64,000 nucleotides of DNA from contig NZ_LXLV01000065.1 of the NCBI RefSeq assembly GCF_001757995.1, positions 62,001-126,000 of the forward strand. Direction: 5' to 3'. Of the stretch, positions 17,795 through 28,392 are shown in pieces. Position numbers and translations under genes: made by a program. The stretch's first letter is position 1; each line of letters begins with the position of its first letter. The DNA is from Bacillus mycoides. Lineage in GTDB: Bacteria > Bacillota > Bacilli > Bacillales > Bacillaceae_G. The notes beneath the pieces are model-generated. The model was not told where the DNA came from. It saw only the letters and a program-made list of their open reading frames with translations, and searched no databases.

Positions 17795-18342
17795 TATTTC
17801 ACCACACTTTTTTCGATTAGTTGTAATATAACTGAGACTTCTTCGTCTCGTACTGTATAAGAAATGGAATACCATTTATTGTTTTGGTTCGCAAGCCAGT
17901 TCTGTAGTTCTTCTACATTCGTTAGCTTTCCACGAAAATCAAAAAAGAAACGAGCATTCTCCGCGTCACATTCAATTGTGATACAAACATAATTTTCAAC
18001 ATATACGTCTAAACTATGCTGAAGCATTAAGAAAAACTGATTCGCCCATGTACATACAGTCTCATCTAGATGAGATAAGTTATGTAATTTCCCTAATACT
18101 TCGTACTCCAATAAGCACGGTTGCTGTTTCCAATTATATGTTAAAATCCACTCTGAAAATAAAGGCATTGATAGCCCCATCAGATTGGATTCTTGTCTCG
18201 CTTCTTGGACAAAACGATCGATGAGCCTATGAATCTCTTCCACTTTTCCAAGGGAAAGATTTCCTTTAACCATCTGCAAACGATTGAGCCAATCATGTCT
18301 TGAATGGCGCAACGCATCTATAATTGTCCATTTTTCATTCAT
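17794..18342 (-). CDS. spo0B: Sporulation initiation phosphotransferase Spo0B
   Basis: Passes phosphate from Spo0F to Spo0A. 182 residues. The phosphorylated histidine is H16 in [13 protein letters not shown], in an N-terminal helical hairpin that dimerises to a four-helix bundle; the C-terminal half is a degenerate kinase-like domain ([28 protein letters not shown]). ATG with AAGGGG upstream. Sits between rpmA and obg as in other bacilli, after a terminator-like hairpin. Confidence 0.95.
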   Translation of the reverse strand: MNEKWTIIDALRHSRHDWLNRLQMVKGNLSLGKVEEIHRLIDRFVQEARQESNLMGLSMPLFSEWILTYNWKQQPCLLEYEVLGKLHNLSHLDETVCTWANQFFLMLQHSLDVYVENYVCITIECDAENARFFFDFRGKLTNVEELQNWLANQNNKWYSISYTVRDEEVSVILQLIEKSVVK

Positions 18343-18361
18343 TTAGATACCCCTTAATATA

Positions 18362-18395
18362 GAAAAACTCTAACCTGCACTCAGGTTAGAGTTTT
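18362..18395 (-). terminator. Terminator after rpmA
   Basis: 14-bp hairpin AAAACTCTAACCTG / CAGGTTAGAGTTTT (18364-18377, 18382-18395), then T-rich on the minus strand. It separates the ribosomal genes from spo0B-obg. Confidence 0.9.
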
Positions 18396-18405
18396 CCGTG
18401 AGTTC

Positions 18406-18696
18406 TTATGCTTCTTGAGCAACAGGATATACGCTCACTTGTTTGCGGTCACGACCAAGACGCTCAAAGCGTACTACGCCGTCAACTTTCGCGTATAAAG
18501 TGTCATCGCCACCACGACCAACGTTAACACCTGGATAAATTTTTGTACCGCGTTGACGGTAAAGAATTGAACCACCTGAAACCGTTTGACCATCTGCGCG
18601 TTTAGCACCAAGACGTTTTGACTGAGAGTCACGACCGTTCTTTGTACTACCTACACCTTTCTTAGATGCGAAAAACTGAAGATCTAATCTTAACAT
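18406..18696 (-). CDS. rpmA: 50S ribosomal protein L27
   Basis: 96 residues. It carries the Firmicute N-terminal extension MLRLDLQFF followed by ASKKGVGST, the site cut by the Prp protease to expose the mature L27 N terminus that reaches the peptidyl transferase centre. Conserved [14 protein letters not shown] and [10 protein letters not shown] follow. AGGAGG ten bases upstream of ATG. Three bases after the prp stop. Confidence 0.98.
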   Translation of the reverse strand: MLRLDLQFFASKKGVGSTKNGRDSQSKRLGAKRADGQTVSGGSILYRQRGTKIYPGVNVGRGGDDTLYAKVDGVVRFERLGRDRKQVSVYPVAQEA

Positions 18697-18699
18697 ACG

Positions 18700-19044
18700 T
18701 TACACCTCCTGCACTTTTTCTATTAAACGGATATACTTTCCGTAATCAAGTTCAATCGTCTTAAGCGAAACAACCAATCCTTCTAAAAGTATTTGTGCTT
18801 TTTCTGCTGCATGAACGTCTAAATCATTAGGCAATTCATACGTCAAGAATCCGCCATCACTTCCGAGTTCAATAGTTGCCTGCACTTTACAAAGTTCTTC
18901 CACTGCATTTATAGAACCAAACACGACCGCTGTAGTTCCAGCACAGACAAGGTCTTGTCCATGTGGCGCATAATTGGCATGTCCAGTCATTTTAAATGAT
19001 TGGATACTTCCTAGTTTCGTGCGACTTATCGTAATCTTAATCAT
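18700..19044 (-). CDS. prp: Ribosomal-processing cysteine protease Prp
   Basis: Cleaves the N-terminal extension of ribosomal protein L27. 114 residues with the catalytic pair known from the S. aureus enzyme at identical positions, H22 (TGHANYAPHGQD) and C34 (LVCAGTTAV). Known as YsxB in B. subtilis. It lies between rplU and rpmA, directly next to its substrate gene. Confidence 0.95.
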   Translation of the reverse strand: MIKITISRTKLGSIQSFKMTGHANYAPHGQDLVCAGTTAVVFGSINAVEELCKVQATIELGSDGGFLTYELPNDLDVHAAEKAQILLEGLVVSLKTIELDYGKYIRLIEKVQEV

Positions 19045-19055
19045 CTTAACCAGAA

Positions 19056-19364
19056 TTAAGCGTTGATAGCTTCAACTACTAGCTTAGTGTAAGGTTGACG
19101 ATGACCTTGTTTCTTACGATTGTTCTTTTTCGCTTTGTATTTGAAAACGATGATTTTCTTAGCGCGACCTTGTTTTTCAACTTTCGCAGTAACTGTTGCA
19201 CCTTCTACAACTGGGCTACCAACTTTCACGTTTTCGCCACCAACGAAAAGAACTTTGTCAAAAGTAACAGTTTCACCAGCTTCAACATCTAATTTTTCAA
19301 TGTAGATTGCTTGACCAGCTTCAACTTTAATTTGTTTTCCACCTGTTTCGATAATTGCGTACAT
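19056..19364 (-). CDS. rplU: 50S ribosomal protein L21
   Basis: 102 residues, [18 protein letters not shown] opening and [19 protein letters not shown] near the C terminus, both typical of L21. AGGAGG upstream of ATG. First gene of rplU-prp-rpmA, behind a structured leader. Confidence 0.98.
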
Positions 19365-19369
19365 ACTTG

Positions 19370-19480
19370 CACCTCCTCTTAATTACTAAGACTCGCCAAA
19401 AACGAGGTAGACATAAAATGCCTTTAAGGAACCTGTCTTGTGCGGTTGTAGCATATAGCAGTTTAGGTGCTATAAACTAT
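19370..19480 (-). ncRNA. L21 leader
   Basis: The segment before rplU folds into hairpins: GACAGGTTCC...ATGTCTACCTCG and the ACTCGCC/GGCGAGT arms near 19390-19405, with the AGGAGGTGC ribosome site close to the last arm. This matches the known L21 leader of Firmicutes, an autoregulatory element for rplU. I did not fold it in detail. Confidence 0.7.
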
Positions 19481-19489
19481 AACATAAAG

Positions 19490-19519
19490 ATGTTACCATG
19501 AATCATTAACTATTGTCAA
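19490..19519 (-). promoter_or_regulatory. Candidate promoter of rplU-prp-rpmA
   Basis: Minus-strand TTGACA (19514-19519) and TAACAT (19490-19495) with 18-base spacing, upstream of the L21 leader. Confidence 0.5.
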
Positions 19520-19534
19520 TGAATGTTCTGCTAA

Positions 19535-20923
19535 CTATTTTTTCCGTTCTACAATTTCTTTCTTACTTCCAAAACGGATAATAGCGTACTTTTCGATAAT
19601 ATCATCTTTGAAATAAATTTCAAATGGAATATTTTTTTGTAATTCTTTTTGTGAAAATATTTTTTGTACTTTTTTTGAAGCACCAATCAATACAGCTTCA
19701 TCCTCTATATTACCATAAGTAATAAGCTCTCTCTCTAGCTCATACGCAATTGTTTCATTAGATATAACGTAACCTGTCGCTTTACAAGGCGCACACTCTT
19801 CTAATAATACGTCACGTAACGAATGTTTCTTGCGCTTACGCGTCATCTCTAAAATACCTAACTCTGTAAACCCAAGCACTCTTGTATATGTGCGATCATC
19901 TCGCATAGCAGCTATGAGGCGTTCTCTTACCTTCTCTTTATCTTCCCGTCTTTTCATATTAATAAAATCAATTAATATCATACCGCCAATATCACGGAGT
20001 CTTAATTGACGTGCAATCTCTTCGGCAGCCATTTCATTTGTGCGAAGTACCGTATCTTGTAAGTTTTGTTTTCCAGTAAACTTACCCGTATTCACATCAA
20101 TTACAGTCATCGTCTCCATTTGTTCCACAATTAGATAGGCACCATTTGGCAGCCAAACAATTTTTTGAAGTGCTTTCTCGATTTCACGCTCTATTCCAAA
20201 ATGATTAAACATCGAAGATTTTTCATTATAAAAGGATACTCTTTCTTCCCCTACTTTTTCGTCTAATTCTTTTACTATACTTCTCGTATCTACAACTACT
20301 TTTTCAATCGTTTCAATTGGGTTCTCCTGAAATACACGATCTAAAAACGTCGCTGGTCGATGAAGTAGTAAAGGTGCCTTCCCTTGATTTTCTTTTCTTT
20401 TTACTTCTTCATATAACTGCTGCAACCCTTGCATTTCAGCTTGTATTTCATCGATCGTTCCTTTTTCAGAAGCAGAACGGAAAATGTATCCACCCGTTCC
20501 TTCTACTTCAATTTCGAGTAACTGTTGTCTTCTTTTATTATTTTTTATTTTTCGAGAAACAGCGCGCATGTCATCATACGGCATGTAAACGACATATTTT
20601 CCGGTAAATTCTATCTTCGCCGTCAATTTTGGCCCCTTCGTATCAATTGCCTCTTTCACAACTTGTACAAGTATCGCCTGTCCTTCATGTATGCGATATG
20701 AAGATGGTACATCATCATACGAAAGATATGCATGTTTTTCTAATCCGATATTTACAAAGGCTGCGTTCATTCCAGCAATTGTTCTTACGATACGCCCAAC
20801 ATAAATATGTCCGACAATTTCCTGCTCTTCATTCCGTTTCCATAAAAGCTCGACAACTTTTTGCTTCTCTTCTATCGCAACACGCTTTTCCGAACCAGTA
20901 TAATTTATATATAACGTCTTCAA
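19535..20923 (-). CDS. rng: Ribonuclease E/G family protein (RNase G)
   Basis: Endoribonuclease for RNA decay and processing. 462 residues. S1 RNA-binding domain (about 30-110, GHIYVGRIVRTIAGMNAAFVNIG), then the RNase H-like core with catalytic acidic residues in MTVIDVNTGKF and ILIDFINMKRRED, and a zinc-link-like pair in ECAPCKATG. I prefer the TTG at 20923 (KTLYINYTGSEKR), with GTGAGGA eight bases upstream; GTG at 20944 is an alternative. B. subtilis 168 lacks this family, so this gene is a marker of the wider cereus/Geobacillus branch. Confidence 0.93.
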   Translation of the reverse strand: MKTLYINYTGSEKRVAIEEKQKVVELLWKRNEEQEIVGHIYVGRIVRTIAGMNAAFVNIGLEKHAYLSYDDVPSSYRIHEGQAILVQVVKEAIDTKGPKLTAKIEFTGKYVVYMPYDDMRAVSRKIKNNKRRQQLLEIEVEGTGGYIFRSASEKGTIDEIQAEMQGLQQLYEEVKRKENQGKAPLLLHRPATFLDRVFQENPIETIEKVVVDTRSIVKELDEKVGEERVSFYNEKSSMFNHFGIEREIEKALQKIVWLPNGAYLIVEQMETMTVIDVNTGKFTGKQNLQDTVLRTNEMAAEEIARQLRLRDIGGMILIDFINMKRREDKEKVRERLIAAMRDDRTYTRVLGFTELGILEMTRKRKKHSLRDVLLEECAPCKATGYVISNETIAYELERELITYGNIEDEAVLIGASKKVQKIFSQKELQKNIPFEIYFKDDIIEKYAIIRFGSKKEIVERKK

Positions 20924-20960
20924 AATTATTTCCTCACTTTTCACTTCTTTTCCTTACAAT

Positions 20961-20992
20961 ATAAAAGGTTAGTGTCGTCGTCAACACTAACC
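20961..20992 (-). terminator. Terminator of spoIVFA-spoIVFB
   Basis: Hairpin GGTTAGTGT / ACACTAACC (20967-20975, 20984-20992), then TTTTAT on the minus strand; overlaps the spoIVFB stop. Confidence 0.82.
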
Positions 20993-21847
20993 AATTAATT
21001 CTTCAACAGATGAGGTTGTTCGTTTTTCAGCAAAATACGCATACAACAATTCATTTTCATCCAATGTGTAATGCTCTTTATATTCTCCATGGACGATAAT
21101 AGAATGTTTATATCCTCTGCGAAATTTTGTGAAAATCGTATACAAGCGATCTTCTGTTTTCACCTCAATAGGTGCAATTTTTTCAATATCTCTTTTATTC
21201 CCATAATAACGTTCTAATAAAAAACGCATAAATGCGTAACGTCTTTGTTTCCATTCTTGATATAAAGAAATCGCTAGAAAAACGAGTAATACCCACATCA
21301 TAATGTTATTACTATTCCACAGTAACTGCCATCCTAATATTACACTAAAAAAAACACATGACAATTTCATCATCTTTTCATGTGCTTGTAAATAAGGAAA
21401 ACGATATGATAATACATTAAATAATACTTTTCCGCCATCAAGTGGCCAAATAGGCAATAAATTAAACCCTAAAATAATGACATTATTCCATACAAAGAAA
21501 TGGTACAAATCATCAGTTACCCAGCCCGCTTGATACAAAATATAAGCGACCGCAATCATCCATATATGCTGAATTGGTCCAGCTATAACGACAATTAATT
21601 CTTCTTTTAATGATTTATTCCCATGCTCTTCCATCTCAACTACGCCACCAAACGGCAAGAGCTGAATTTGTTTAATACGCCAATTATAATATACAGCGGC
21701 AAAAGCATGCCCAAGTTCATGAACTAAAACGATACAAAATAGTAATAGTAACTCTTTAAAACGTGCTGTAAAAATACCAATAACGATAATAACCCAAAAC
21801 AATGGATGTACTGTAATTTTCGTTAAAACATCTCTATATTTAATCAA
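20987..21847 (-). CDS. spoIVFB: Stage IV sporulation protein FB, pro-sigma-K protease
   Basis: Intramembrane metalloprotease (M50) in the outer forespore membrane that cuts pro-sigma-K. 286 residues with about six membrane segments. Catalytic residues fall at the B. subtilis positions: H43, E44 and H47 in VHELGH, and D137 in LPIWPLDGGK. A cytosolic C-terminal domain (about 200-286) follows. It overlaps spoIVFA by 8 bases, its inhibitor and partner. Confidence 0.96.
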   Translation of the reverse strand: MIKYRDVLTKITVHPLFWVIIVIGIFTARFKELLLLFCIVLVHELGHAFAAVYYNWRIKQIQLLPFGGVVEMEEHGNKSLKEELIVVIAGPIQHIWMIAVAYILYQAGWVTDDLYHFFVWNNVIILGFNLLPIWPLDGGKVLFNVLSYRFPYLQAHEKMMKLSCVFFSVILGWQLLWNSNNIMMWVLLVFLAISLYQEWKQRRYAFMRFLLERYYGNKRDIEKIAPIEVKTEDRLYTIFTKFRRGYKHSIIVHGEYKEHYTLDENELLYAYFAEKRTTSSVEELIG

Positions 21848-22586
21848 ATGAAATCACCTGAATAGGATCAATAAATTTTTTATTCTTTTTCATCGCAAAA
21901 TAAAATTTACCGTTTTTATTATTTTCGTCACTATTCACCGTTCCGATTTTTTGTTTTTTCGAAACGTAATCATATAACTTCACTGACATATCGTTTAAAT
22001 TTCCGTACCAAGACTCCGTACCATCAGCGTGCTGAATTTGAACTGTATTTCCAAGTTCCTCTTTCTTTCCCGCAAAAACAACTATACCCTCATTTACTGA
22101 CTCCACCGTTGCATTTGTAGCCGTTTGAACAAATACACCTTGACCATTTTTTTGAAATCCTTGCATCACCTTTCCAGAGGCCGGAATCGCATAATCCTTT
22201 TGCTGAATAGCCTCTTCTTTTTTCTCATTTGGAGAAAAGAACACGAGAGGTTTTCCAAACTGTTTTTCATACCATTTCGATATAGTAGCAAATTGAAATT
22301 CTTCTTGCATAACTTTTTCTGTAACAGCTCTAGTACCATCAAAAGAAGAAGGTGCGTTCTTAAATAAAATAGCAACTGAAAGAACTAATATTGCTGATAG
22401 CAAAACTTTGAAGAGAAAAACTTCTTTTCGAAATAGAGGATGAATTTCCTTCTCCCCCTCTTCAATAAAGACCGTTTCACTATCAAAATCTCCTCCCGCA
22501 AAATACCGCTCTTCCTCCATCCTTTCTTGCTCTGCTTTCCTTTTCGCAATCCGCTTTTTAATTTCTTCCACACGTCTATTCTTCAT
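21840..22586 (-). CDS. spoIVFA: Stage IV sporulation protein FA, inhibitor of SpoIVFB
   Basis: Membrane protein holding SpoIVFB and BofA in an inactive complex until signalled. 248 residues: charged N-terminal segment (1-55), one membrane segment (about 60-79), and a C-terminal LytM/M23-like domain (about 135-245, VVFAGKKEELGNTVQIQHADG, KQKIGTVN) without the full catalytic histidine set. ATG with AAAGGAG. Starts the spoIVFA-FB operon behind a sigma-E type promoter. Confidence 0.94.
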   Translation of the reverse strand: MKNRRVEEIKKRIAKRKAEQERMEEERYFAGGDFDSETVFIEEGEKEIHPLFRKEVFLFKVLLSAILVLSVAILFKNAPSSFDGTRAVTEKVMQEEFQFATISKWYEKQFGKPLVFFSPNEKKEEAIQQKDYAIPASGKVMQGFQKNGQGVFVQTATNATVESVNEGIVVFAGKKEELGNTVQIQHADGTESWYGNLNDMSVKLYDYVSKKQKIGTVNSDENNKNGKFYFAMKKNKKFIDPIQVISFD

Positions 22587-22646
22587 ACTGTCTCCTTTCT
22601 TTAGTTAGCCTTATTCAAATAGAAACAGTTATATACAGTTTGTACA

Positions 22647-22675
22647 TATGTATGAGTTATAGAAGGAAGATATTC
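22647..22675 (-). promoter_or_regulatory. Candidate sigma-E promoter of spoIVFAB
   Basis: Minus-strand -35 GAATATC (22669-22675) and -10 CATACATA (22647-22654) with the 14-base spacing of sigma-E promoters. The operon is sigma-E controlled in B. subtilis. Confidence 0.6.
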
Positions 22676-22684
22676 ATGCGAAGA

Positions 22685-22720
22685 AAAAAGAAAGCACTCC
22701 GCATTTAAGCGAAGTGCTTT
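22685..22720 (-). terminator. Terminator of mre-min operon
   Basis: Hairpin AAAGCACTTCGC / GCGGAGTGCTTT (arms 22709-22720, 22691-22702; G-U pairs), then TCTTTTTTC on the minus strand, at the minD stop. Confidence 0.88.
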
Positions 22721-23517
22721 TAACGGATTCCAAAGAAATTTTTCATCTTTGTAAATACCGATACTTTTTCTTGTTCAAATGCTTGTAATGGTACATTCTC
22801 ACCTAACAAGCGTCTTGCAATATTACGATAAGCTATTGCTGCTTTCCCACTAGGTTGCAGTGCTACAGGTTCACCTGTATTCGTAGCACGAATAACTTCA
22901 TCATCATCCTCGACAACTCCAAGAAGCTCGATTGACAGTGTACGTACGATTTCATCAACATCTAACATATCCTGTTCATGAAGCATATGACTACGCACAC
23001 GGTTAATGACAAGTTTCGGTGGTTCAATATCCTCTTTCTCTAAAAGCCCGATAATACGATCCGCATCACGCATTGAGGATACTTCTGGTGTTGTTACAAC
23101 GATTGCTTTATCCGCACCTGCTACAGCATTTTTAAATCCCTGCTCAATCCCCGCAGGACAATCAATTAATATGTAATCATAATCTTGACGTAATACTTGT
23201 ATTAATTCATCCATTTGTTCAGGTGTTACCGCCGATTTATCGCTCGTTTGTGCTGCAGGTAATAAATAAAGATCATCAAAACGCTTATCTTTAATAAGAG
23301 CCTGAGGTAAACGACAACGCCCTTCAACGACATCAACAAGATCAAATACAATACGATTTTCCAGCCCCATTACTACGTCTAAATTGCGTAAACCGATATC
23401 TGTATCAATTAAACACACTTTTTTTCCAGATAACGCAAGGGCTGTACCAATGTTCGCAGACGTTGTAGTTTTACCTACTCCGCCTTTTCCAGATGTAATT
23501 ACTATTGCCTCTCCCAC
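22720..23517 (-). CDS. minD: Septum site-determining ATPase MinD
   Basis: Membrane-bound ATPase that carries MinC and blocks polar division. 265 residues. Deviant Walker A SGKGGVGKTT (9-18), IDTDIGLRNLD, switch II IDCPAGIE, and the amphipathic membrane helix at the C terminus (VFTKMKNFFG). Two bases after the minC stop; last gene of mreBCD-minCD. Confidence 0.98.
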   Translation of the reverse strand: MGEAIVITSGKGGVGKTTTSANIGTALALSGKKVCLIDTDIGLRNLDVVMGLENRIVFDLVDVVEGRCRLPQALIKDKRFDDLYLLPAAQTSDKSAVTPEQMDELIQVLRQDYDYILIDCPAGIEQGFKNAVAGADKAIVVTTPEVSSMRDADRIIGLLEKEDIEPPKLVINRVRSHMLHEQDMLDVDEIVRTLSIELLGVVEDDDEVIRATNTGEPVALQPSGKAAIAYRNIARRLLGENVPLQAFEQEKVSVFTKMKNFFGIR

Positions 23518-23519
23518 AG

Positions 23520-24206
23520 CTATACAATTCCCCTTTCTAACTTTGTTAAATTAGGTCTAAGATGAGTGAGAAGTTGCAGGCGATCGACAACAATGTGATT
23601 GTTCTCATTAATGTACGCACATTCTGCCGCCTCTGCTCCGTCTTCTTTCTCTTCCGGAGCCCGCATTGTCACATCACTAATTCGGAGTTGCATAGGGTTC
23701 ATAATAGATGCAGCAATAACAGCTTCTGAATCTCCATCATACCCCGCATGTGCAATTCCTCTTAGTGATCCCACGACAAAAATATTCCCCCCAGCGATAA
23801 CCGTTCCGCCTGGATTAACATCTCCAATTAATAATAAATTGCCTTTTACATGTAACACTTGTCCAGAGCGAACAATTTTGGAAATAGGGACAATTTCTGT
23901 TTCTTCTTTCCAAGCTATTGCTTCTGCTTTTGTTATAACATCACTTTCAATTGATTCCACAACAAGGTTCTTCTTATTGCGAATTAACGTACGAATCTCT
24001 TCTTGTTGTACTTCTGTTAAATAGCGATTTCCTACTTTAACACGCACTTCAATTAAAGAACGTCCGTCACTCTCATAGTAATGTGTAGAAAGCTTTTCAT
24101 CCAATTCTTTTAGTAACTCAGAGAATGAACAGCAATCATCTAAATGAAGTGTTATTCCATCTTTTGTCCCTTTTATCGTTACATTTTGTTGCTTTTTTTC
24201 TTCCAC
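23520..24206 (-). CDS. minC: Septum site-determining protein MinC
   Basis: Inhibits FtsZ ring assembly away from midcell. 228 residues: N-terminal FtsZ-inhibiting domain (1-105) and C-terminal beta-helix that binds MinD (about 108-220, [27 protein letters not shown]). Start is GTG at 24204-24206 with GGGGTGAA upstream. Confidence 0.96.
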   Translation of the reverse strand: MEEKKQQNVTIKGTKDGITLHLDDCCSFSELLKELDEKLSTHYYESDGRSLIEVRVKVGNRYLTEVQQEEIRTLIRNKKNLVVESIESDVITKAEAIAWKEETEIVPISKIVRSGQVLHVKGNLLLIGDVNPGGTVIAGGNIFVVGSLRGIAHAGYDGDSEAVIAASIMNPMQLRISDVTMRAPEEKEDGAEAAECAYINENNHIVVDRLQLLTHLRPNLTKLERGIV

Positions 24207-24241
24207 TAAAGTTCACCCCACCGATTCAATTCGACATAAAA

Positions 24242-24787
24242 TTAGAAAATCCTTTTTTCTTTTTCTTCTATCGCTTTTGAAAGACGCACTAAATATCGTC
24301 TCAGTGGGAAACAAACTATTAATAAGAAAATTCCATTTAGCAATAAAGTAGCAAGGAGACGATCTGTGAAAAAGACAGACGCTGACATGTGAGTACGTCC
24401 TAACAAAGTTAAAAACCCATACACATAATACTCTAATGCTGCAATGCTAGCTAATACGATAGAAACAACAATAAATAAATTCAATTGCAATACCTTCATC
24501 GCACTATAAACTAAATAAGCTAAAATCGGATAAGCAAAAATATATATTCCGACAAGTTCCGTGTATACGGTATCAAATAAGAAACCAAATAATAGTCCGT
24601 AGTAAATCCCTTGAACCGGACTATAGTACACCGTAATAAAACATAACACAATTATAAAGAAATGCGGTGCTGCTATACTGCCTTTCCAAAAGACGTCTGT
24701 TGGAACAACAGTAGAGAACATATTTTCAAATAAAAAAACAAAAAGGAGCAAAAGAGGAAGAGCTGCTCTTTTTAAAATCGTCATCAT
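24242..24787 (-). CDS. mreD: Rod shape-determining protein MreD
   Basis: Small integral membrane partner of MreB/MreC in the elongasome. 181 residues with about five membrane segments, the YYSPVQGIYYGLLFGFLFDTVY segment typical of the family and a charged C-terminal end. Fourteen bases after mreC. Confidence 0.94.
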   Translation of the reverse strand: MMTILKRAALPLLLLFVFLFENMFSTVVPTDVFWKGSIAAPHFFIIVLCFITVYYSPVQGIYYGLLFGFLFDTVYTELVGIYIFAYPILAYLVYSAMKVLQLNLFIVVSIVLASIAALEYYVYGFLTLLGRTHMSASVFFTDRLLATLLLNGIFLLIVCFPLRRYLVRLSKAIEEKEKRIF

Positions 24788-24801
24788 CTCTTCTTCCCCT
24801 C

Positions 24802-25659
24802 CTATTCTAACGGCGCTGTAGGCGTAGCGCGTTTGGCAACCGTAATATGCTCTACGTCATTTAAATCAGCAGCAGGTTTTACATAAGCTGTTTTTGTTAA
24901 ACCGTATGGATCTGGCTGAACATCAACGATTGTTCCGATCACAAGCCCTTTCGGGAAAATATCCCCAAGCCCAGACGTTACAACTAGTTGATCTTTTGCT
25001 ACTGGTGCATCAGAGCCAATCTTTGTGAAAAGAAGTAATTGTTTTTCTTTATCATAACCTTCAATCAATCCAAAGATTTTTTCTTGTCCTTGTACAATAG
25101 CAGAAACACGGTTTGTTCGGCTCATAGAACTTAACAACTCTACTGATGATGTAAACTGCGATACACTTTTCACTCGTCCAACTAAACCTTGTGAAGTGAT
25201 TACAGCCATATCTTTTTTAATTCCTTGCTGTGCCCCTTTATCAATTCCAATTAAATCGTACCATTTATCTGGATTACGAGAAACAACAGTAGCTGGAATT
25301 TCAGTATAATCGCTATTCAACTCTTTTTTACCAGTTAACTCTTGTAATTTCTTTTTATCATCTTCTAATTGCTTTACGTCACTTGATAACTTTGCATAGT
25401 TATCTAACTTTGCTTTTAATTCTTTATTCTCTTCATACGTGCGCTTTACATCTTCTACGTTTTCGAAGAATCCGGCAACATAATTCGCTGGCTTTTGGAA
25501 TACACGTTCTACAACACCGACAGTATCTTTTATAAACTGCTCTGGCCATGATAAACTGTTCCGTTCTTTCAATGAGATTCCAATCAATGCCACGAGAAGA
25601 ATAATACTAACTAACAAAACAATTAATCTTTTGTTTAAGAAAAACTGTGGCACGTTCAC
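24802..25659 (-). CDS. mreC: Rod shape-determining protein MreC
   Basis: Bitopic elongasome protein activating wall synthesis. 285 residues: membrane segment (about 12-29), coiled coil (about 65-110, VEDVKRTYEENKELKAKLDNY), and the periplasm-side beta domains (about 120-275). Lies 35 bases after mreB. Confidence 0.96.
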   Translation of the reverse strand: MNVPQFFLNKRLIVLLVSIILLVALIGISLKERNSLSWPEQFIKDTVGVVERVFQKPANYVAGFFENVEDVKRTYEENKELKAKLDNYAKLSSDVKQLEDDKKKLQELTGKKELNSDYTEIPATVVSRNPDKWYDLIGIDKGAQQGIKKDMAVITSQGLVGRVKSVSQFTSSVELLSSMSRTNRVSAIVQGQEKIFGLIEGYDKEKQLLLFTKIGSDAPVAKDQLVVTSGLGDIFPKGLVIGTIVDVQPDPYGLTKTAYVKPAADLNDVEHITVAKRATPTAPLE

Positions 25660-25694
25660 ACCCTCTTAATTTTACTGATTTTTATTTTGCAATA

Positions 25695-26732
<1,038 letters not shown>

Positions 26733-26872
26733 TTATTTTCACGGACTCATTTTTCTTACTTTATATTTATAAAAACAGTACGTTTTTTTATATCTGTATC
26801 CTTCTTGTAGATAATTTTCTACAAAAAACTCATAAATCACATTATAAAACAAAATAGGTAAAAAGAATAGTC

Positions 26873-27550
26873 TTAAATATGACCTTTTTCCTTTAAACTC
26901 ACGAATTTATGGTCACCTATTATGATATGATCAAGCACTTCAATTCCAATAATCCGACCACATTCTACTAGTCGTTTTGTAACTTCAATATCTTCACGGC
27001 TCGGCGCCGGATCTCCTGAGGGATGGTTATGAAGACATATAATAGAGGCTGCTGCCCGACGGAAAGCTTCTTTAAAAACTTCCCTTGGGTGCACAATCGA
27101 CGTATTTAAACTTCCAATAAAAATAGTTTGCCTATGTATAACTTGATTTTTCGTATTCAAATATAAACAAACAAAGTGCTCCTGTTGCAAAAAACGCATC
27201 TCTTCCATCATATAACTCGCACAATCTTCTGGACTTCGAATACTATATCTATTTTGATATTCTAAACGTACCATTCTTCTACCTAATTCAAAAGCAGCCA
27301 TAAGCTGCGACGCCTTTGCAATCCCAATACCATGAATACTCATCAGCTCTTCTAACGTTGCATCCTTTAACATTCGTAAGCCGTCAAAATGATGTAGAAT
27401 ATTATCCGATAACGTTAAAACCGTTTCTTCTTTAGAACCCGTTCTGAGTAAAACTGCAAGAAGTTCTCGATTCGATAAACTTCCTGCTCCTTCTAACAAT
27501 AAACGCTCCCGTGGCTGTTCTTCTTTCACAACATCACGAATACCGTTCAT
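26873..27550 (-). CDS. radC: DNA repair protein RadC (JAB/MPN domain)
   Basis: 225 residues. N-terminal helix-hairpin-helix (about residues 10-95, MSIHGIGIAKASQL) and C-terminal MPN/JAB metal-binding domain with the HNHPSGDPAPSREDIE motif. The family is named for repair but its biochemical role is unsettled. ATG with AAGGGGTGA. Between maf and mreB as in B. subtilis. Confidence 0.95.
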   Translation of the reverse strand: MNGIRDVVKEEQPRERLLLEGAGSLSNRELLAVLLRTGSKEETVLTLSDNILHHFDGLRMLKDATLEELMSIHGIGIAKASQLMAAFELGRRMVRLEYQNRYSIRSPEDCASYMMEEMRFLQQEHFVCLYLNTKNQVIHRQTIFIGSLNTSIVHPREVFKEAFRRAAASIICLHNHPSGDPAPSREDIEVTKRLVECGRIIGIEVLDHIIIGDHKFVSLKEKGHI

Positions 27551-27581
27551 CTCTTCACCCCTTTTTTACGATTTCTCCTAA

Positions 27582-27612
27582 AGAAAACCCCATGCAATTT
27601 TACGCATGGGTT
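27582..27612 (-). terminator. Terminator after maf
   Basis: Hairpin AACCCATGC / GCATGGGGTT with TTCTTT following on the minus strand; overlaps the maf stop codon. Confidence 0.75.
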
Positions 27613-28175
27613 ACATCGCTATCAAACTGTTTTAATTCACGGACAAGACGCGCAATTGGCAAGCCAACTACACTGTAGTAGTCCCCTTGAATATGTTGAA
27701 CAAAAATAGACCCTTTACCTTGAATTCCGTAGCTTCCTGCCTTATCAAGTGGTTCCTTAGATGCAACGTATACGTCTATTTCCTCTTCTGTTAATTCCCA
27801 AAATGTTACTTCTGTACGTTCATAAAAAGTTATCGTTTTTTCTTTCGATATAATTGCAACACCTGTGTATACTTCGTGTGTTTTCCCTGATAATAATTGT
27901 AGCATTTCTTTCGCCTCAGCCTCATTAGACGGCTTTCCAAGAATACGTGAATCATATGTAACAATTGTATCTGCACCTAGTACAACGTGTTCACTATGAT
28001 TTTCTGCCACAGCAGATGCTTTTTGCAAAGCAAGCGACATAACAATATCAGAAGGTGATGAATATGCACCAATCGTCTCTTCTACTTCACTAACAACGAT
28101 TTCAAATGGCACATCAGCTAATTCAAGCAGTTCCTTCCTCCTAGGTGATCCTGAAGCTAAAATAATTTTCCTCAT
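27600..28175 (-). CDS. maf: Maf-like nucleoside triphosphate pyrophosphatase
   Basis: Hydrolyses non-canonical or dTTP/UTP-type nucleotides; inhibits septum formation when overproduced. 191 residues. Motifs: [13 protein letters not shown] at the N terminus, [41 protein letters not shown] chose ATG at 28175 with AAGGAG five bases upstream; the frame also has an upstream ATG at 28196 without a better site. Confidence 0.95.
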   Translation of the reverse strand: MRKIILASGSPRRKELLELADVPFEIVVSEVEETIGAYSSPSDIVMSLALQKASAVAENHSEHVVLGADTIVTYDSRILGKPSNEAEAKEMLQLLSGKTHEVYTGVAIISKEKTITFYERTEVTFWELTEEEIDVYVASKEPLDKAGSYGIQGKGSIFVQHIQGDYYSVVGLPIARLVRELKQFDSDVTHA

Positions 28176-28346
28176 ATTTTCTCCTTCCCTTCTCACATGA
28201 AGCAGAATAATTCAAATCAATCGTATCAAAGGAATAGTTTCCCCACAAATTCTAGAAATATCATTTTCTCTAAACAAAATAATAGTTCTTTTTAAATACG
28301 ATTATATTCTGCCCATACAGAAAGCACTTTGCTCTAAATTCAAAAG

Positions 28347-28374
28347 AAAAGAAAGAAGTATATGTACTTCTTTC
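28347..28374 (-). terminator. Terminator after spoIIB
   Basis: Perfect 10-bp stem GAAAGAAGTA / TACTTCTTTC (28351-28360, 28365-28374), T-rich after it on the minus strand. The remaining sequence between maf and spoIIB is A/T-rich with no gene seen. Confidence 0.75.
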
Positions 28375-28392
28375 CCCTTCATCATTATCTTA

